A DNA stretch of 64,000 nt from Bosea sp. F3-2 (GCF_008253865.1 NZ_CP042331.1:2790001-2854000); one strand, 5' to 3'; shown: positions 17,935-27,147, numbered from the stretch's first letter. Translations and numbers: made by a program. Notes: generated by a model not told the origin, from the letters alone.

Positions 17935-18756
17935 TCAGGCTTTGCGAAGCTGCGAATGCGGATCGAGGATATCGCGCAGGCCGTCCCCTAGCAGGTTGAG
18001 GCCGAGCACGGTCAGGAAAATCGCGAGACCCGGGAAGATCGAGATCCAGGGCGCGGTCGAGATCTGGTCGCGCGCATCCGAGAGCATCGAGCCCCAGCTC
18101 GGGAAGGGCGGGCGGATACCGAGGCCGAGGAAGGAGAGCGAAGCCTCCGCCAGCACGGCGCCGCCCATGCCGAGCGTGCCGATGACGATGATCGGGCCGG
18201 CGATGTTGGGGAGGATCTGCGTCAGCATGATGCGGAAGGTGCCGTAGCCGAGCGATCGGGCCGCCTCGACATAACCCAGCTGCTTGACCGAGAGGGTCGC
18301 GGCGCGGGTCAACCGACAGGTGAAGGACCAGTTGGTCAGGCCGAGCGCGATCAGCAGGCTGGTCAGGCCGGGATTGAGGATCGCCATGATCGCCAGCGCG
18401 AAGATCAGCGAGGGAATGGCGAGCATCATGTTGGTAAGGCCGTTGACGAAATCGTCCCACCAGCCGCCCCAATAGGCGGCGGAAAGGCCGAGCGCGACGC
18501 CGATCACCGTGTTGATCAGCTGCGAGACGATGCCGACCGTCAGCGAGATGCGAGCGCCGTAGAGCACGCGGCTGTAGATGTCGCGGCCCTGCGCATCGGT
18601 GCCAAACCAGAACTCCGATCCCGGCGGGATCTCGGCGTTCATCAGGTTGGCGTCCATGACGGGGTCGGTATGGGCAAACCAGGGCGCGAAGACGCCGCCG
18701 GCCACGACGAGCGCGAAACAGGCACCGCCGATCCAGAGATTGGCACGAAACTTCAT
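17935..18756 (-). CDS. Peptide-type ABC transporter permease (DppC/OppC)
   Basis: A 273-residue permease with an N-terminal OppC-type helix, about six membrane spans and the BPD loop EAARSLGYGTFRIMLTQILPN near residues 165-185. The FWFGTDAQGRDIYSRVLYGAR motif at ~52-72 is diagnostic of DppC-class proteins. It forms the channel with the DppB-like protein whose gene is 10 bp upstream. No ATPase gene of this transporter is present in the cluster. Confidence 0.93.
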   Translation of the reverse strand: MKFRANLWIGGACFALVVAGGVFAPWFAHTDPVMDANLMNAEIPPGSEFWFGTDAQGRDIYSRVLYGARISLTVGIVSQLINTVIGVALGLSAAYWGGWWDDFVNGLTNMMLAIPSLIFALAIMAILNPGLTSLLIALGLTNWSFTCRLTRAATLSVKQLGYVEAARSLGYGTFRIMLTQILPNIAGPIIVIGTLGMGGAVLAEASLSFLGLGIRPPFPSWGSMLSDARDQISTAPWISIFPGLAIFLTVLGLNLLGDGLRDILDPHSQLRKA

Positions 18757-18766
18757 GGGCGAAAGC

Positions 18767-19702
18767 CTAGCTGTACTTGATGCGCGGATCGACGACGGCG
18801 CAGAGCACGTCGACGGCGATGTTCACGACGAGGAAGAAGAGCACGATCGTCAGGATGCAGCCCTGCACCACCGGGATGTCGCGCCATGTGACACTGTCGA
18901 CCAGCAGCGAGCCGAGGCCGGGCCACGCGAAGAGCTTCTCGACGACGACCGCCTGGCCCAGCACCGAGCCGAACTGCAGGCCGAGCGTGGTCAGCACGAT
19001 GACGAGCGCGTTGCGCGCGACGTGCCAGCGCATCACGCGATAGGAACCCGCGCCCTTGGCGCGGGCGGTGCGCACGAAATCGGCGTGCATGATCTCGAGC
19101 ACGGCGGCGCGGGCCGTGCGCGCCAGCAGCGCCAGCGGCGAGACACCGAGCGCGATAGCCGGCAGCACGATGTAGCGCGGGTCGCCGTCGCCATAGCCGA
19201 AGCTCGGGAACCAGCCGAGCGTCAGCGCGAAGGCGTACATCAGGAGCAGGCCGAGCCAGAACATCGGCAGCGACAAGCCGGAAACGGCAAAGACCATCGA
19301 GAGCATGTCAACCCAGCTTCCCGGCTTCAGCGCCGCGAAGAAACCGAGCGGCACGCCGATGACGATGGCGAAGAGCATGGCCCCGAGCGCGAGCTGCAGG
19401 CTCGGCCAGAGCCGCTCGCCGATCAGATTGATCACCGGCTGGCGCGTACGGAAGGAATCGCCGAGATCGAAGGTGGCGAGGCCGCCGACATATTTCGCGA
19501 AACGCAGCGGCAGCGGGTCGTTCAACCCGAACTGCTGGTTCATGCGCGCGATGGTTTCGGCGTCGATATTGCTGCGCCCGTCAGCCATCTGGCTGGTGGC
19601 GAAATTGCCCGGGATGACGCTGAACAGCACGAAGATCAGCGCCGCGACCGCAAGCAGGATCGGGATCGCCTGCAGCAGGCGACGCGAGACATAAGGCAAC
19701 AT
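18767..19702 (-). CDS. Peptide-type ABC transporter permease (DppB/OppB)
   Basis: A 311-residue permease beginning with the DppB signature (YVSRRLLQAIPILLAVAALIF) and ending with WRDIPVVQGCILTIVLFFLVVN before a short tail. An AGGAG site precedes the ATG at 19702. It is separated from the binding-protein gene by 260 bp that hold a palindromic repeat, and it is followed closely by the dppC-like gene. Together they import di/oligopeptides or related small amides. Confidence 0.93.
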   Translation of the reverse strand: MLPYVSRRLLQAIPILLAVAALIFVLFSVIPGNFATSQMADGRSNIDAETIARMNQQFGLNDPLPLRFAKYVGGLATFDLGDSFRTRQPVINLIGERLWPSLQLALGAMLFAIVIGVPLGFFAALKPGSWVDMLSMVFAVSGLSLPMFWLGLLLMYAFALTLGWFPSFGYGDGDPRYIVLPAIALGVSPLALLARTARAAVLEIMHADFVRTARAKGAGSYRVMRWHVARNALVIVLTTLGLQFGSVLGQAVVVEKLFAWPGLGSLLVDSVTWRDIPVVQGCILTIVLFFLVVNIAVDVLCAVVDPRIKYS

Positions 19703-19812
19703 GACAAGGGCTCCTGACCGCCGCCGCGCAGAGCTGATCGATCACATCCGACGAACGCCGAAGGAGAGATCAAACCTCACTCGTCGTGCATGCTGTCCGA
19801 GGAAAACCAAAT

Positions 19813-19906
19813 CGTCATTCCGGGCTTGCCCCGGAATCCATCGTAGAGCGCCGAGCCTTACGATGGATTCCGGATCGGCGCCGCTTCGCGGCTTGTCCGG
19901 AATGAC
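19813..19906. repeat. GTCAT...ATGAC repeat between binding-protein and permease genes
   Basis: GTCATTCCGG pairs with CCGGAATGAC, and inner ATCCATCGTA and TACGATGGAT pair again. It lies inside the presumed dpp operon, where it may terminate part of the transcripts after the binding-protein gene. Confidence 0.85.
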
Positions 19907-19962
19907 GGAGGTGTTTCCGCCACCCGGACCGGTGGGTCCAGGTGGCGAGGCTCGGGTCTGGC

Positions 19963-21558
19963 CTACTTCGCCGCCGGCGAGGAGGCGTCGACCCAGAGGT
20001 CCTCGTAGCGCTGCAGCGCGAGCTCGGTCGCGTTCGGCTGGAGGCCGTGCAGCCAAGGCTGATAAGCCATGACCGCCTTGTTGTAGTTGAAGAACCAGAC
20101 CGGGGCCTCGTCCTGCAGCATGGCGTTGGCCTTCTTCAGCAGCTCAAGCTGCTTGGCCGGATCGTTCTCGGCCGAAGCGTCGTCGATCAGCTTGTCATAG
20201 GCCGCGTTCTTGAAGGTGGTGTAGTTGCAGGAAGAACGGGGCGTCGCGGAGTGGAAGCACTTCAGCGCCGTCAGCGTGTCCGGCCCCGAGGTGTTCGACC
20301 AGATATAGGCCTGGAAGTCACCGCCCACGACGACGCCGCCCAGAGCCGAAGTCTCGACCGGCTTGACCTTCACCTTGATACCGACCTTGGCGAGCATCGG
20401 GATCGTCGCCTCGACGATCGGAATGCCCCAGCTCTCGTTCGGCGTCGCGGTCCATTCGAACTCGAAGCCGTCGGGATAGCCGGCCTCGACCAAGAGCTTC
20501 TTGGCCTTCTCCGGATCATAGGCGTAGGGCTTGGCGTCCTTATCGAAGGCTGGCGAGGAGAGCGGCAGCCAGCTCGCCGCGCGATAGGCCTTGTCACGGA
20601 CGAGGCGCTTGATGATCAGCTCGCTGTCGATGGCGTGATTGATCGCCTGGCGCACCCGCTTGTCGGAGAAGGGCTTGAAGGTTGGGTTCATGCCCATGTT
20701 GCGGGTGAAGACCTCGGCGACCTCGAGGATGCCCTTCGACAGGTTCGCATCGGCCTTGTAGGCGACGTACTGCGTCGAGCCGAGGACCGAGACGTCGATC
20801 TCCTTGTTGCGGAAGGCGACGTCGCGCGCGGCCGCCTCGCCCATCGGCGAGATGACGAGCTTGTCGGCGTAGGGCTTGCCGGCCTGGTAGTACTTGTCCC
20901 AGCGCTCGAAGGCCATGCGCGAACCGGGAACGTGCTCGACGAACTTGAACGGGCCGAGGCCGATCGGTTTGTTGAAGAAGTCCGGCGCCTGCGCCTCCTT
21001 GGCCGGGTAGATCGCCGTCTGGCCCTGGAACAGGAAGTAGCCGGGATCGGCCTTCTCCGTCAGCGTCATCTCCAGCGTGGTGTCGTCGATCTTCTTGAGA
21101 CCGGAGATCTCCTTCGCCTGGCCCTTCTGGACCTCGGTCGCGCCCTGGATACGGGCGACGTAGCGCGCACCGGGGAAGTTCTTCGATCCGTCCATGATCC
21201 GGGCGTAGGACCAGATGATGTCGTCGGCCGTCATCTTGCGGCCGTTGTGGAACAGCGCGTCGTCGCGCAGCTTGAAGGTGTAGACCTTGCCGTCGGCTGA
21301 GACCGTCACGCTCTTGGCGAGATCGAGCGCCGGCTTGCCGGCCTTCGAATCCCATTTGTAGAGCATGCCGTGCAGCGCGTAGGTGTAGATCTCGTCCTGG
21401 ATCTGGTTCGAGACGTGGCTGTCATTGCTGACGAAGGACGCACCATAAGGGGCCGTGAAGCGGATCGTCCCACCACGGCGGGGCTCCTGGGCCTGTGCTT
21501 GCACCGTAAGGGCCGCCAGCGTCAGCGCGGTGGCGAAGGCAAATTTCTTCAACAACAC
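19963..21558 (-). CDS. ABC transporter substrate-binding protein, family 5 (DppA/OppA-like)
   Basis: A 531-residue periplasmic receptor. The signal peptide covers residues 1-23 (ends TVQAQAQ). The mature protein has the family-5 pattern, including FKLRDDALFHNGRKMTADDI (75-94), the conserved VRQAINHAID region and KAKKLLVEAGYPDG. The start is GTG at 21558 with GGGAGGAAT upstream. It delivers peptides or related ligands to the DppBC-like permeases. Placement next to MlrC- and amidohydrolase-type enzymes argues for a peptide or amide ligand, but binding preference cannot be read from the sequence. Confidence 0.92.
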   Translation of the reverse strand: MLLKKFAFATALTLAALTVQAQAQEPRRGGTIRFTAPYGASFVSNDSHVSNQIQDEIYTYALHGMLYKWDSKAGKPALDLAKSVTVSADGKVYTFKLRDDALFHNGRKMTADDIIWSYARIMDGSKNFPGARYVARIQGATEVQKGQAKEISGLKKIDDTTLEMTLTEKADPGYFLFQGQTAIYPAKEAQAPDFFNKPIGLGPFKFVEHVPGSRMAFERWDKYYQAGKPYADKLVISPMGEAAARDVAFRNKEIDVSVLGSTQYVAYKADANLSKGILEVAEVFTRNMGMNPTFKPFSDKRVRQAINHAIDSELIIKRLVRDKAYRAASWLPLSSPAFDKDAKPYAYDPEKAKKLLVEAGYPDGFEFEWTATPNESWGIPIVEATIPMLAKVGIKVKVKPVETSALGGVVVGGDFQAYIWSNTSGPDTLTALKCFHSATPRSSCNYTTFKNAAYDKLIDDASAENDPAKQLELLKKANAMLQDEAPVWFFNYNKAVMAYQPWLHGLQPNATELALQRYEDLWVDASSPAAK

Positions 21559-21674
21559 GATTATTCCTCCCGTTTTTTCCGATCGGCTCCGGCTGATCCG
21601 GAGTTATTTGCTTCCAAATGGAACCATAACGGCTTTGCCGCGCCTGTCTTCCCCGGCGCGGCCCAGTCCCCAGC

Positions 21675-23297
21675 TCAGGCTGAACGCTCGTAGACGACCT
21701 CGCCGTCGAGAATGGTGAGGTCGCAGCGCGTATCCTTGAGGATATCGGCCGGATCGGCGGTCAGAAGGTCGCGCGAGAACACCGCGACATCGGCGAGGAA
21801 GCCCGGCGCAAGCCGACCCTTCACATTCTCCTGCTTCTGCGAGAAGGCGCCGAACTCGGTATAGGCCTGCAGGGCCTCTTCGATCGAGACGCGCTGGCCT
21901 TCGTCCATCACCGTGCCCTTCCAGGTCTGGCGGGTCAGCATGGTATGGAAGTTCGGGAAGGGATTGGGATCGCAGACCGGCGCATCGCTGCCCGTCGCCG
22001 GCTTCAGGCCGAGGTCGAACCAGGTGCGGAAGGGATAGCTCGGCAGTGCCCGCTCCGGCCCAAGCACCTTGACGTAGGCATCGCCGAAATCATGGATGAA
22101 GACCTGCTGCGGGCAGGGATAGATGCCGGCCTTGACCATGCGCTCGTGCTGGGCCGGGGTCGAGAAGCCGCAATGCTCGATGCGGTGACGCCGGTCCGGA
22201 TCGGGATAGGCTGCGAGCGCCTTCTCGTAAGCCGTAATGAGCTGCTCGATCGCGGCATCGCCGATCGCGTGGCAGGCGAGCTGGTAGCCCTTCCTGTGAG
22301 CGTCGAGCACCATGCGCTCGAGCTCGGCATCCTCCCACATCCAGACGCCGGTGGTCTTGTCCTCGCCGAGATAGGGCTCGGTCATCCAGGCGGTGCGCCC
22401 GCCAGCCGAACCGTCGAGGAAGAGCTTCACGGCGCCGATCATCAGCATGTCGTCACCGGTGCCCGAGGTCAGGCCGGCTTCGTAGCACTGCGGCACGATC
22501 GAGCGGCCGTCGTCGCCGAGCAGCGTCAGCCAGGTGCGCACCGGCAGGCGGCCGTCGCGCTTGGCGCGGTGGTAGGCAGCGATCTCGCCGAAGCCGCCCT
22601 TCTGGCCGACGGCGGCATCCATGCAGCTGGTGATGCCGAGCGAGAGCAGATAGCGGCCGCCGCGCTCGATGCCGGCGATGAGATCCTCCTCGGTCGCCGC
22701 CGGGATCGCAGCCTGCACCGGGGCGCGGGCGTTCTCGGCGAGAAGGCCAGTGAGGCGGCCGTTCTGCTGCTCGATCAGGCCACCCTGCGGCGTCGGCGAC
22801 ATCTCGTCGATGCCGCCGAGGCGAAGCGCCTCGGAATTGCAGATCGCGATATGGCCGCAGGTACGCACCAGCATCACCGGGTTGTTCGGCGCCGCGCGGT
22901 CGAGCTCTTCGCGATAGGGATGGCGGCCGGTGTCGAGCTTGGTCTGGTCATAGCCGCGCGAGAGGATCCACTCGCCGGGCTTCAGCGTGGCGGCGCGGGC
23001 CGAGATGGCGCCGAGCAGCGCCTCAAGCGTCGGCGCAGCCTCCGGCTTGGAGTCGACCCAGCCCATGGTCATGCCGAGCGAGACAAGATGCAGGTGCGAA
23101 TCGTTGAGGCCCGGCGTCGCCAGACGACCCTTGAGGTCGATCACACGCGTCTTCGGCCCGACGAGCGGAGCGATCTCGGCATCGGCGCCGGCCGCGAGCA
23201 CCCTGCCCTGCCAGATCGCCAGCGCCTCGACGACGCCGTCCTCGCGCCCGCACCAGATCGGCCCGTTGCGCAGCACGATATCGGCCTGAACCGCCAT
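21675..23297 (-). CDS. Amidohydrolase family protein, YtcJ-like
   Basis: A 540-residue metal-dependent hydrolase of the amidohydrolase superfamily, YtcJ subgroup. The metal-binding HxH is DSHLH (His68/His70). Later landmarks are LACHAIGDAA, RIEHCG and GSDAPVCDPNPF. The C-terminal part returns to the N-terminal beta-sandwich (GFLADVAVFSRDLL). It has no signal peptide, so it is cytoplasmic. An AGGAGG site lies before ATG 23297. YtcJ-type enzymes hydrolyse N-acyl or cyclic amide bonds. Here it is probably co-transcribed with the peptide transporter. Confidence 0.9.
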   Translation of the reverse strand: MAVQADIVLRNGPIWCGREDGVVEALAIWQGRVLAAGADAEIAPLVGPKTRVIDLKGRLATPGLNDSHLHLVSLGMTMGWVDSKPEAAPTLEALLGAISARAATLKPGEWILSRGYDQTKLDTGRHPYREELDRAAPNNPVMLVRTCGHIAICNSEALRLGGIDEMSPTPQGGLIEQQNGRLTGLLAENARAPVQAAIPAATEEDLIAGIERGGRYLLSLGITSCMDAAVGQKGGFGEIAAYHRAKRDGRLPVRTWLTLLGDDGRSIVPQCYEAGLTSGTGDDMLMIGAVKLFLDGSAGGRTAWMTEPYLGEDKTTGVWMWEDAELERMVLDAHRKGYQLACHAIGDAAIEQLITAYEKALAAYPDPDRRHRIEHCGFSTPAQHERMVKAGIYPCPQQVFIHDFGDAYVKVLGPERALPSYPFRTWFDLGLKPATGSDAPVCDPNPFPNFHTMLTRQTWKGTVMDEGQRVSIEEALQAYTEFGAFSQKQENVKGRLAPGFLADVAVFSRDLLTADPADILKDTRCDLTILDGEVVYERSA

Positions 23298-23331
23298 GGT
23301 TTCCTCCTGTATTCCTGTCTTCGCCGGCGCT

Positions 23332-23436
23332 TAGATCATCGCGCGTCCGACGGACGCGATAACGATGATCTAAACATTTGTTATTGCATCTGATTTTTCC
23401 GAAAAGCGGATTCCACTTTTCGGTCCGATGCTATAG
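23332..23436. repeat. Two-hairpin dispersed repeat, copy 2
   Basis: A 105-bp copy of the element at 16374-16479. The first hairpin pairs TAGATCATCG with CGATGATCTA and encloses GCGTCC/GGACGC. The second encloses CCGAAAAG...CTTTTCGG and resembles GCATCGG...CCGATGC. It sits between the mlrC stop and the ytcJ-like start, inside a same-strand gene cluster. Confidence 0.87.
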
Positions 23437-23446
23437 CGGCCGGCCG

Positions 23447-24931
23447 TCAGATGTCGTCGAGCGGGAAGATCGGCCGGCGCACCTTGCGGTAGGGCCGCTC
23501 CTTGAAATTGCGGGTCGAGATCGCGCCGGTGTCGACTTCAAGCACCTCGCGCGCGATCGGCTCGAAAGCGGCGCGGAAATGCTGCATCGACTTGACGATC
23601 ACCGTCGATTTCCGGGTCGGATCGACACCGAGCGAGGTGAACTGGGCGAGATCGGTCGCCTGGCCGTTATGGGTGATGACGATGATCTCGACATCGTCGA
23701 CCCTGAGCAGGGCCGAAAGGCCGTAGTTCCGCCAGACGCCGCCGGCCATCGGGCCGTAGCACATGAAGTACCCGTCGGTCAGCGCGACGACATGGGCGTC
23801 GAGATCGAGGGGCCCGCCACCCATGCTGGGATCGACCTTGCCGCCGAGCTTGAGCTTGACGCGGTTGCCGACACCAGCCGCCTGCGCGGCGAGCGCCGCT
23901 TCGGGGTCGCAGATCGCGTGGAAGCCGACATTCTTCAGCTTCGCGTCGAGGACGGCGCGCAGGAGGTTGGTGGCATCGCCATAAGCACCGGAGCCGGGAT
24001 TGTCGGAGTAGTCCGAGATCACCACGGGCTTGTAGCCGGGCTTTCCGGTGTCGGCCTCGCCGGCCTTGGCGCGGGCCATGGCCTCGGCCAGCGGCGTGAA
24101 ATGGATCGAGGAGAAGCGGCGCTGCTCCCAGGCATAGTCCATCAGCTCTTCAGCCACGGCCTGCGCCTTGCTGCGATCATCGGCCGTGACCGCGATCGAC
24201 GGGCCGATGTCATGGACGTCAGCCGAGGAGAAGCCGGCCTGAACGCTGACGACCAGCGCGTCGCCGGATGCTTCCAGCGCATCGCCCCGGCGCAGCAATT
24301 CCTTGAAGGGCGGCGAGGTGGTGCGGCCACCATCGAGGGCATAGAGGATCGGGCGGCGGGCGAGCGCGACCTTCGGCCTGATTTCGCCCTTCATCGCACG
24401 CTCCAGCAGCTCCGCCGCCTGCCAGGTCCGCTCGTATTGGTCGATATGCGGATAAGTGCGGTAGGAGATCAGCGCGTTGGCATTGTCGGCCATGAGCTGC
24501 GTGACCGTTGCGTGCAGGTCGAGCACTGCAACGATAGGCACGTCCGGGCCGATGCGCTTGCGCAGGCGCGCCAGCAATTCGCCCTCGCCATCATCCGAGC
24601 TTTCGGTCGCCATCGCGCCGTGGAGGTGCAGCAGCACGCCGTCGACGCCCTCAGCCGCATTGACGATATGGCCGGCGAAGACATCGAAGGCGGCATCGGT
24701 CACGCGGCCCGAGGGATTGGCGCCGGTCACCAGCGGATGGGTGGGGCTCCAGCCGAACTTGTCGGCGGCCTCGAAGGCTGCGCCCATCGAGGTGCGGGTG
24801 CCGCGGAAGGCCTCGGGGATTTCGTTGCCGAGATAGGCGCCATGCGCCCGGAAGGTGGCCTCGTCCGTGAGCTGAACACTGAAGGTGTTCGTCTCATGCA
24901 TGAACTCGGCAATCAGCACGCGCCGCGTCAT
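23447..24931 (-). CDS. M81 family metallopeptidase (MlrC/microcystinase C-like)
   Basis: A 494-residue zinc peptidase. The N-terminus holds the M81 motif FMHETNTFS (residues 10-18), followed by VAVLDLHATVT and HLHGAM further in. The C-terminal MlrC domain has ISDYSDNPGSGAYGDATNL and GGKVDPSMGGGP. ATG 24931 is chosen because GAGGGAG lies just upstream. Longer in-frame openings lack a ribosome-binding site. Family members degrade small peptides such as linearised microcystin. Neighbouring peptide transporter and amidohydrolase genes support a role in catabolism of an imported peptide or modified amino acid. Confidence 0.9.
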   Translation of the reverse strand: MTRRVLIAEFMHETNTFSVQLTDEATFRAHGAYLGNEIPEAFRGTRTSMGAAFEAADKFGWSPTHPLVTGANPSGRVTDAAFDVFAGHIVNAAEGVDGVLLHLHGAMATESSDDGEGELLARLRKRIGPDVPIVAVLDLHATVTQLMADNANALISYRTYPHIDQYERTWQAAELLERAMKGEIRPKVALARRPILYALDGGRTTSPPFKELLRRGDALEASGDALVVSVQAGFSSADVHDIGPSIAVTADDRSKAQAVAEELMDYAWEQRRFSSIHFTPLAEAMARAKAGEADTGKPGYKPVVISDYSDNPGSGAYGDATNLLRAVLDAKLKNVGFHAICDPEAALAAQAAGVGNRVKLKLGGKVDPSMGGGPLDLDAHVVALTDGYFMCYGPMAGGVWRNYGLSALLRVDDVEIIVITHNGQATDLAQFTSLGVDPTRKSTVIVKSMQHFRAAFEPIAREVLEVDTGAISTRNFKERPYRKVRRPIFPLDDI

Positions 24932-25118
24932 TCTCTCCCTCATCGTCTTGTTCAAATTTTTTGACAGTTTTGGCGAGGCGCCTTCGCAAAGCCATTGATT
25001 TCCGCGCATGCACCTCCTCGAATGAGGGCGCTTGTCGAAATGTGGTGAGTATGCTGAACTCGGCGGAACCAACTTGGTGCCGGCGCATTTCCGCAGCAGT
25101 GATCTGCGAGCCCACGCC

Positions 25119-26141
25119 ATGCCGGTCTCCCCGCAAGCTAAACGACGCCCCGCCAAGACGCGACTGCGGCGCGTTTCGTCTGACGAACTCACGATCCGCC
25201 GTGTCCGCCATGGACGTTTCTTCGGCTATCGCGATGCGCAGGGTGAGAAGATCACGGATGAGGACATGCTCGCCCGCATCCGTTCGCTCGCGATCCCACC
25301 AGCCTATGAGGACGTCCGCATCGCCGCCGATCCACAGGCACATCTGCAGGCCATCGGCCATGACGAGGCCGGCCGCACCCAGCACCGCTACCATCCCGAA
25401 TGGGAGAAGGTGCGCGAGCGGCGCAAGCTGAAGCGCCTCGGCCGGCTGATCGCGGTGCTGCCGAAACTGCGCGCCCAGATCGCCGCCGATATGCGGGCGC
25501 ATGCGCTTTCCCACCAGAAAGCCCTCGCCTGCGCCGCCGCCATCATCGACCGCTGCCATTTGCGCGTCGGCAATGAAAGCTATGCCGAGAACAACGGCAG
25601 CCACGGCACCTCGACGCTGCTCAAGCGGCACGCCACGCTCACGGATACACGGGTCGCGCTGCATTTTCGCGGCAAGGGCGGCAAGGAGATAGCCTGCGCA
25701 ATCGACGACGCCGCACTGGCAAGGGCGCTGGCGCGCATCGCCAAACTGCCGGGCCGGCGACTGCTGCAATATCGCCGCGAAGACGGCTCCTCCGCGCCGA
25801 TCCGGGCCGCCGAGGTCAACAGCTATCTCAAGGATGCCTGTGGCCTGCCCGTCAGCAGCAAGGACCTGCGGATGCTTGCCGCCAACGCTGCAGCGGCGGA
25901 ACTGCTTCTTGCGGGCGAGGAGGTTACGAGCGAGACCGGACGCAAGCGCCAGCTTGCCGACATCATGCGGACGATCTCGGAGCGGCTGGTCAACACGCCA
26001 GCCGTTGTGCGCAAGAGCTATGTCCACGCCATCGTCATCGATGCCTATGCCAGCGGACGGCTGCAGCGCAGCTATGCCAAGGCGCGCGCCCGGGCCGGCT
26101 GCTCGCGGATCGAACGCGCGCTCGGGCTGCTGGCAGCTTGA
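25119..26141 (+). CDS. DNA topoisomerase IB (poxvirus/bacterial type)
   Basis: A 340-residue type IB topoisomerase that relaxes supercoils through a 3'-phosphotyrosine. Expected active-site residues are Arg149 (LRVGNESY), Lys186 (HFRGKGGKE), Arg251 (SSKDLRMLA) and the nucleophile Tyr301 (RKSYVHA). The usual 'KDFRTW' is altered to KDLRML while the arginine is kept. The N-terminal region has the RIRSLAIPPAYEDV and HPEWEKVRERRKLKRL segments of the family. The ATG at 25119 is chosen over an upstream TTG (25032). Such enzymes are accessory in bacteria and scattered among Hyphomicrobiales. Confidence 0.93.
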   Translation: MPVSPQAKRRPAKTRLRRVSSDELTIRRVRHGRFFGYRDAQGEKITDEDMLARIRSLAIPPAYEDVRIAADPQAHLQAIGHDEAGRTQHRYHPEWEKVRERRKLKRLGRLIAVLPKLRAQIAADMRAHALSHQKALACAAAIIDRCHLRVGNESYAENNGSHGTSTLLKRHATLTDTRVALHFRGKGGKEIACAIDDAALARALARIAKLPGRRLLQYRREDGSSAPIRAAEVNSYLKDACGLPVSSKDLRMLAANAAAAELLLAGEEVTSETGRKRQLADIMRTISERLVNTPAVVRKSYVHAIVIDAYASGRLQRSYAKARARAGCSRIERALGLLAA

Positions 26142-26209
26142 AGCCAGCGGGAACAATGCCGTGGCTCGGAGCTTGGTTCAGTATCTGACACGCACCCACG
26201 GAGGCTGAG

Positions 26210-26422
26210 ATGCTCAACCGTGTCGGTTCACCGAAGCCGATCGAGACGCCGCAGCGGCCCGGTCAATCGGCCGCCGCCGAGAAGCGGCCCGGGCCGTCGC
26301 CACACTCCGCTCATCCGACAGGCCCCGCTCCGCCGTTCGAGTACGAAGAGGAGCCGCCGCAGACGGATATCCAGGCCGCCGCGAAGAGGGTACCGTCCAG
26401 CGAGGGCTCTGGACGGAGTTGA
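26210..26422 (+). CDS. Hypothetical proline-rich small protein
   Basis: A 70-residue open frame starting at ATG 26210 with GGAGG 5-6 bases upstream, 68 bp after the topoisomerase gene. It is rich in Pro, Ser and charged residues (PGPSPHSAHPTGPAPP, then EYEEEPPQ), so it is probably disordered. No family is recognised. Coding status rests on the ribosome-binding site and on its place in a row of small genes. Confidence 0.45.
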   Translation: MLNRVGSPKPIETPQRPGQSAAAEKRPGPSPHSAHPTGPAPPFEYEEEPPQTDIQAAAKRVPSSEGSGRS

Positions 26423-26427
26423 CGGGC

Positions 26428-26577
26428 ATGAACGGGGATTGGGGCTTCGTTGTGTGGATCGTCGTGATCGCGATTCCACTCGGCATCGCCCTGGCGGCGC
26501 GCTGGGCGCGCGCGCGAGGGCCCGGCGCCGCCATGCTGGACAAGCCGAGCGCCGAGGATCCGCGCGACCCCATCTAA
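26428..26577 (+). CDS. Very small single-span membrane protein
   Basis: A 49-codon frame from ATG 26428 to TAA 26575-26577. Residues 5-24 (WGFVVWIVVIAIPLGIALAA) form one membrane helix. A basic ARWARARG segment and an acidic tail (EDPRDPI) follow, so the C-terminus is probably cytoplasmic by the positive-inside rule. It starts 5 bp after the preceding small gene. Function is unknown. The clear helix and charge pattern make it more credible than a chance frame. Confidence 0.5.
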   Translation: MNGDWGFVVWIVVIAIPLGIALAARWARARGPGAAMLDKPSAEDPRDPI

Positions 26578-26679
26578 AGCACTGATATCGCTAATCCATT
26601 TATTTTGACGAGATTGTCGGGAACCTGCCTGCGCGCCTCCGCGTTTCCTCGCCGCTGAATCCTGGCGGCGGAGACAGAC

Positions 26680-26886
26680 ATGGACGAAGAGAGAATCAAG
26701 CGCATTGCCCGTGCAATGTGCAGGGCGGCGCGGCTCGACCCCGACAAACCGGCCGGCAACAAGGGCCCCTATACGATGTCGATGCGGGAACCGGGGCACG
26801 AAAGCCCGCAGCCTGCCTGGATGCTGTTCCGGAAGGAGGCGGCGCAGTTCGCCGCACAGCATAGCGAGGTCGCCGTCCGGCTCTGA
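26680..26886 (+). CDS. Hypothetical small protein
   Basis: A 68-residue protein, MDEERIKRIARAMCRAARLDPD at the start, then a Gly/Pro-rich linker and a C-terminal helix WMLFRKEAAQFAAQ. GGCGGAGA precedes the ATG and a strong hairpin follows the stop. Similar short proteins with an N-terminal amphipathic helix are common in Hyphomicrobiales, but I know of no assigned function. Confidence 0.6.
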   Translation: MDEERIKRIARAMCRAARLDPDKPAGNKGPYTMSMREPGHESPQPAWMLFRKEAAQFAAQHSEVAVRL

Positions 26887-26935
26887 CCTCATCCCGAAGC
26901 GGCCATTCGCCTGCATGCGACGGTGGCCACGACAG

Positions 26936-26970
26936 GGCCCGGCACTCCGACAGGAGGCCGGGCCTTTCTG
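26936..26970 (+). terminator. Rho-independent terminator after the small-gene row
   Basis: An 8-bp GC stem GGCCCGGC (26936-26943) and GCCGGGCC (26957-26964) with a 13-base loop, followed by TTTCTGT. It lies 50 bp downstream of the 68-residue gene on the same strand. Confidence 0.7.
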
Positions 26971-27016
26971 TGAAAGGTTTTGCAGCGGACGCGTGCCGCG
27001 CTTTGATAGAAGCGCG

Positions 27017-27147
27017 GTCATCCCGGCCGGAGCCCTCGGGTCCGATCTTCGATCGGCCCAAGGATAAGCTCCGCGGAGAGCCGGGATCCATGCCTGAACC
27101 TTAATAGGAAGGGCTCTGGCATGGATCCCGGGTCAAGCCCGGATGAC
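27017..27147. repeat. GTCAT...ATGAC repeat
   Basis: Ends GTCATCCCGG and CCCGGATGAC pair, and inner GGATCCATGCC and GGCATGGATCC pair. It is located between a plus-strand small gene and the end of the minus-strand hemC homologue, so it separates convergent transcripts. Confidence 0.85.
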
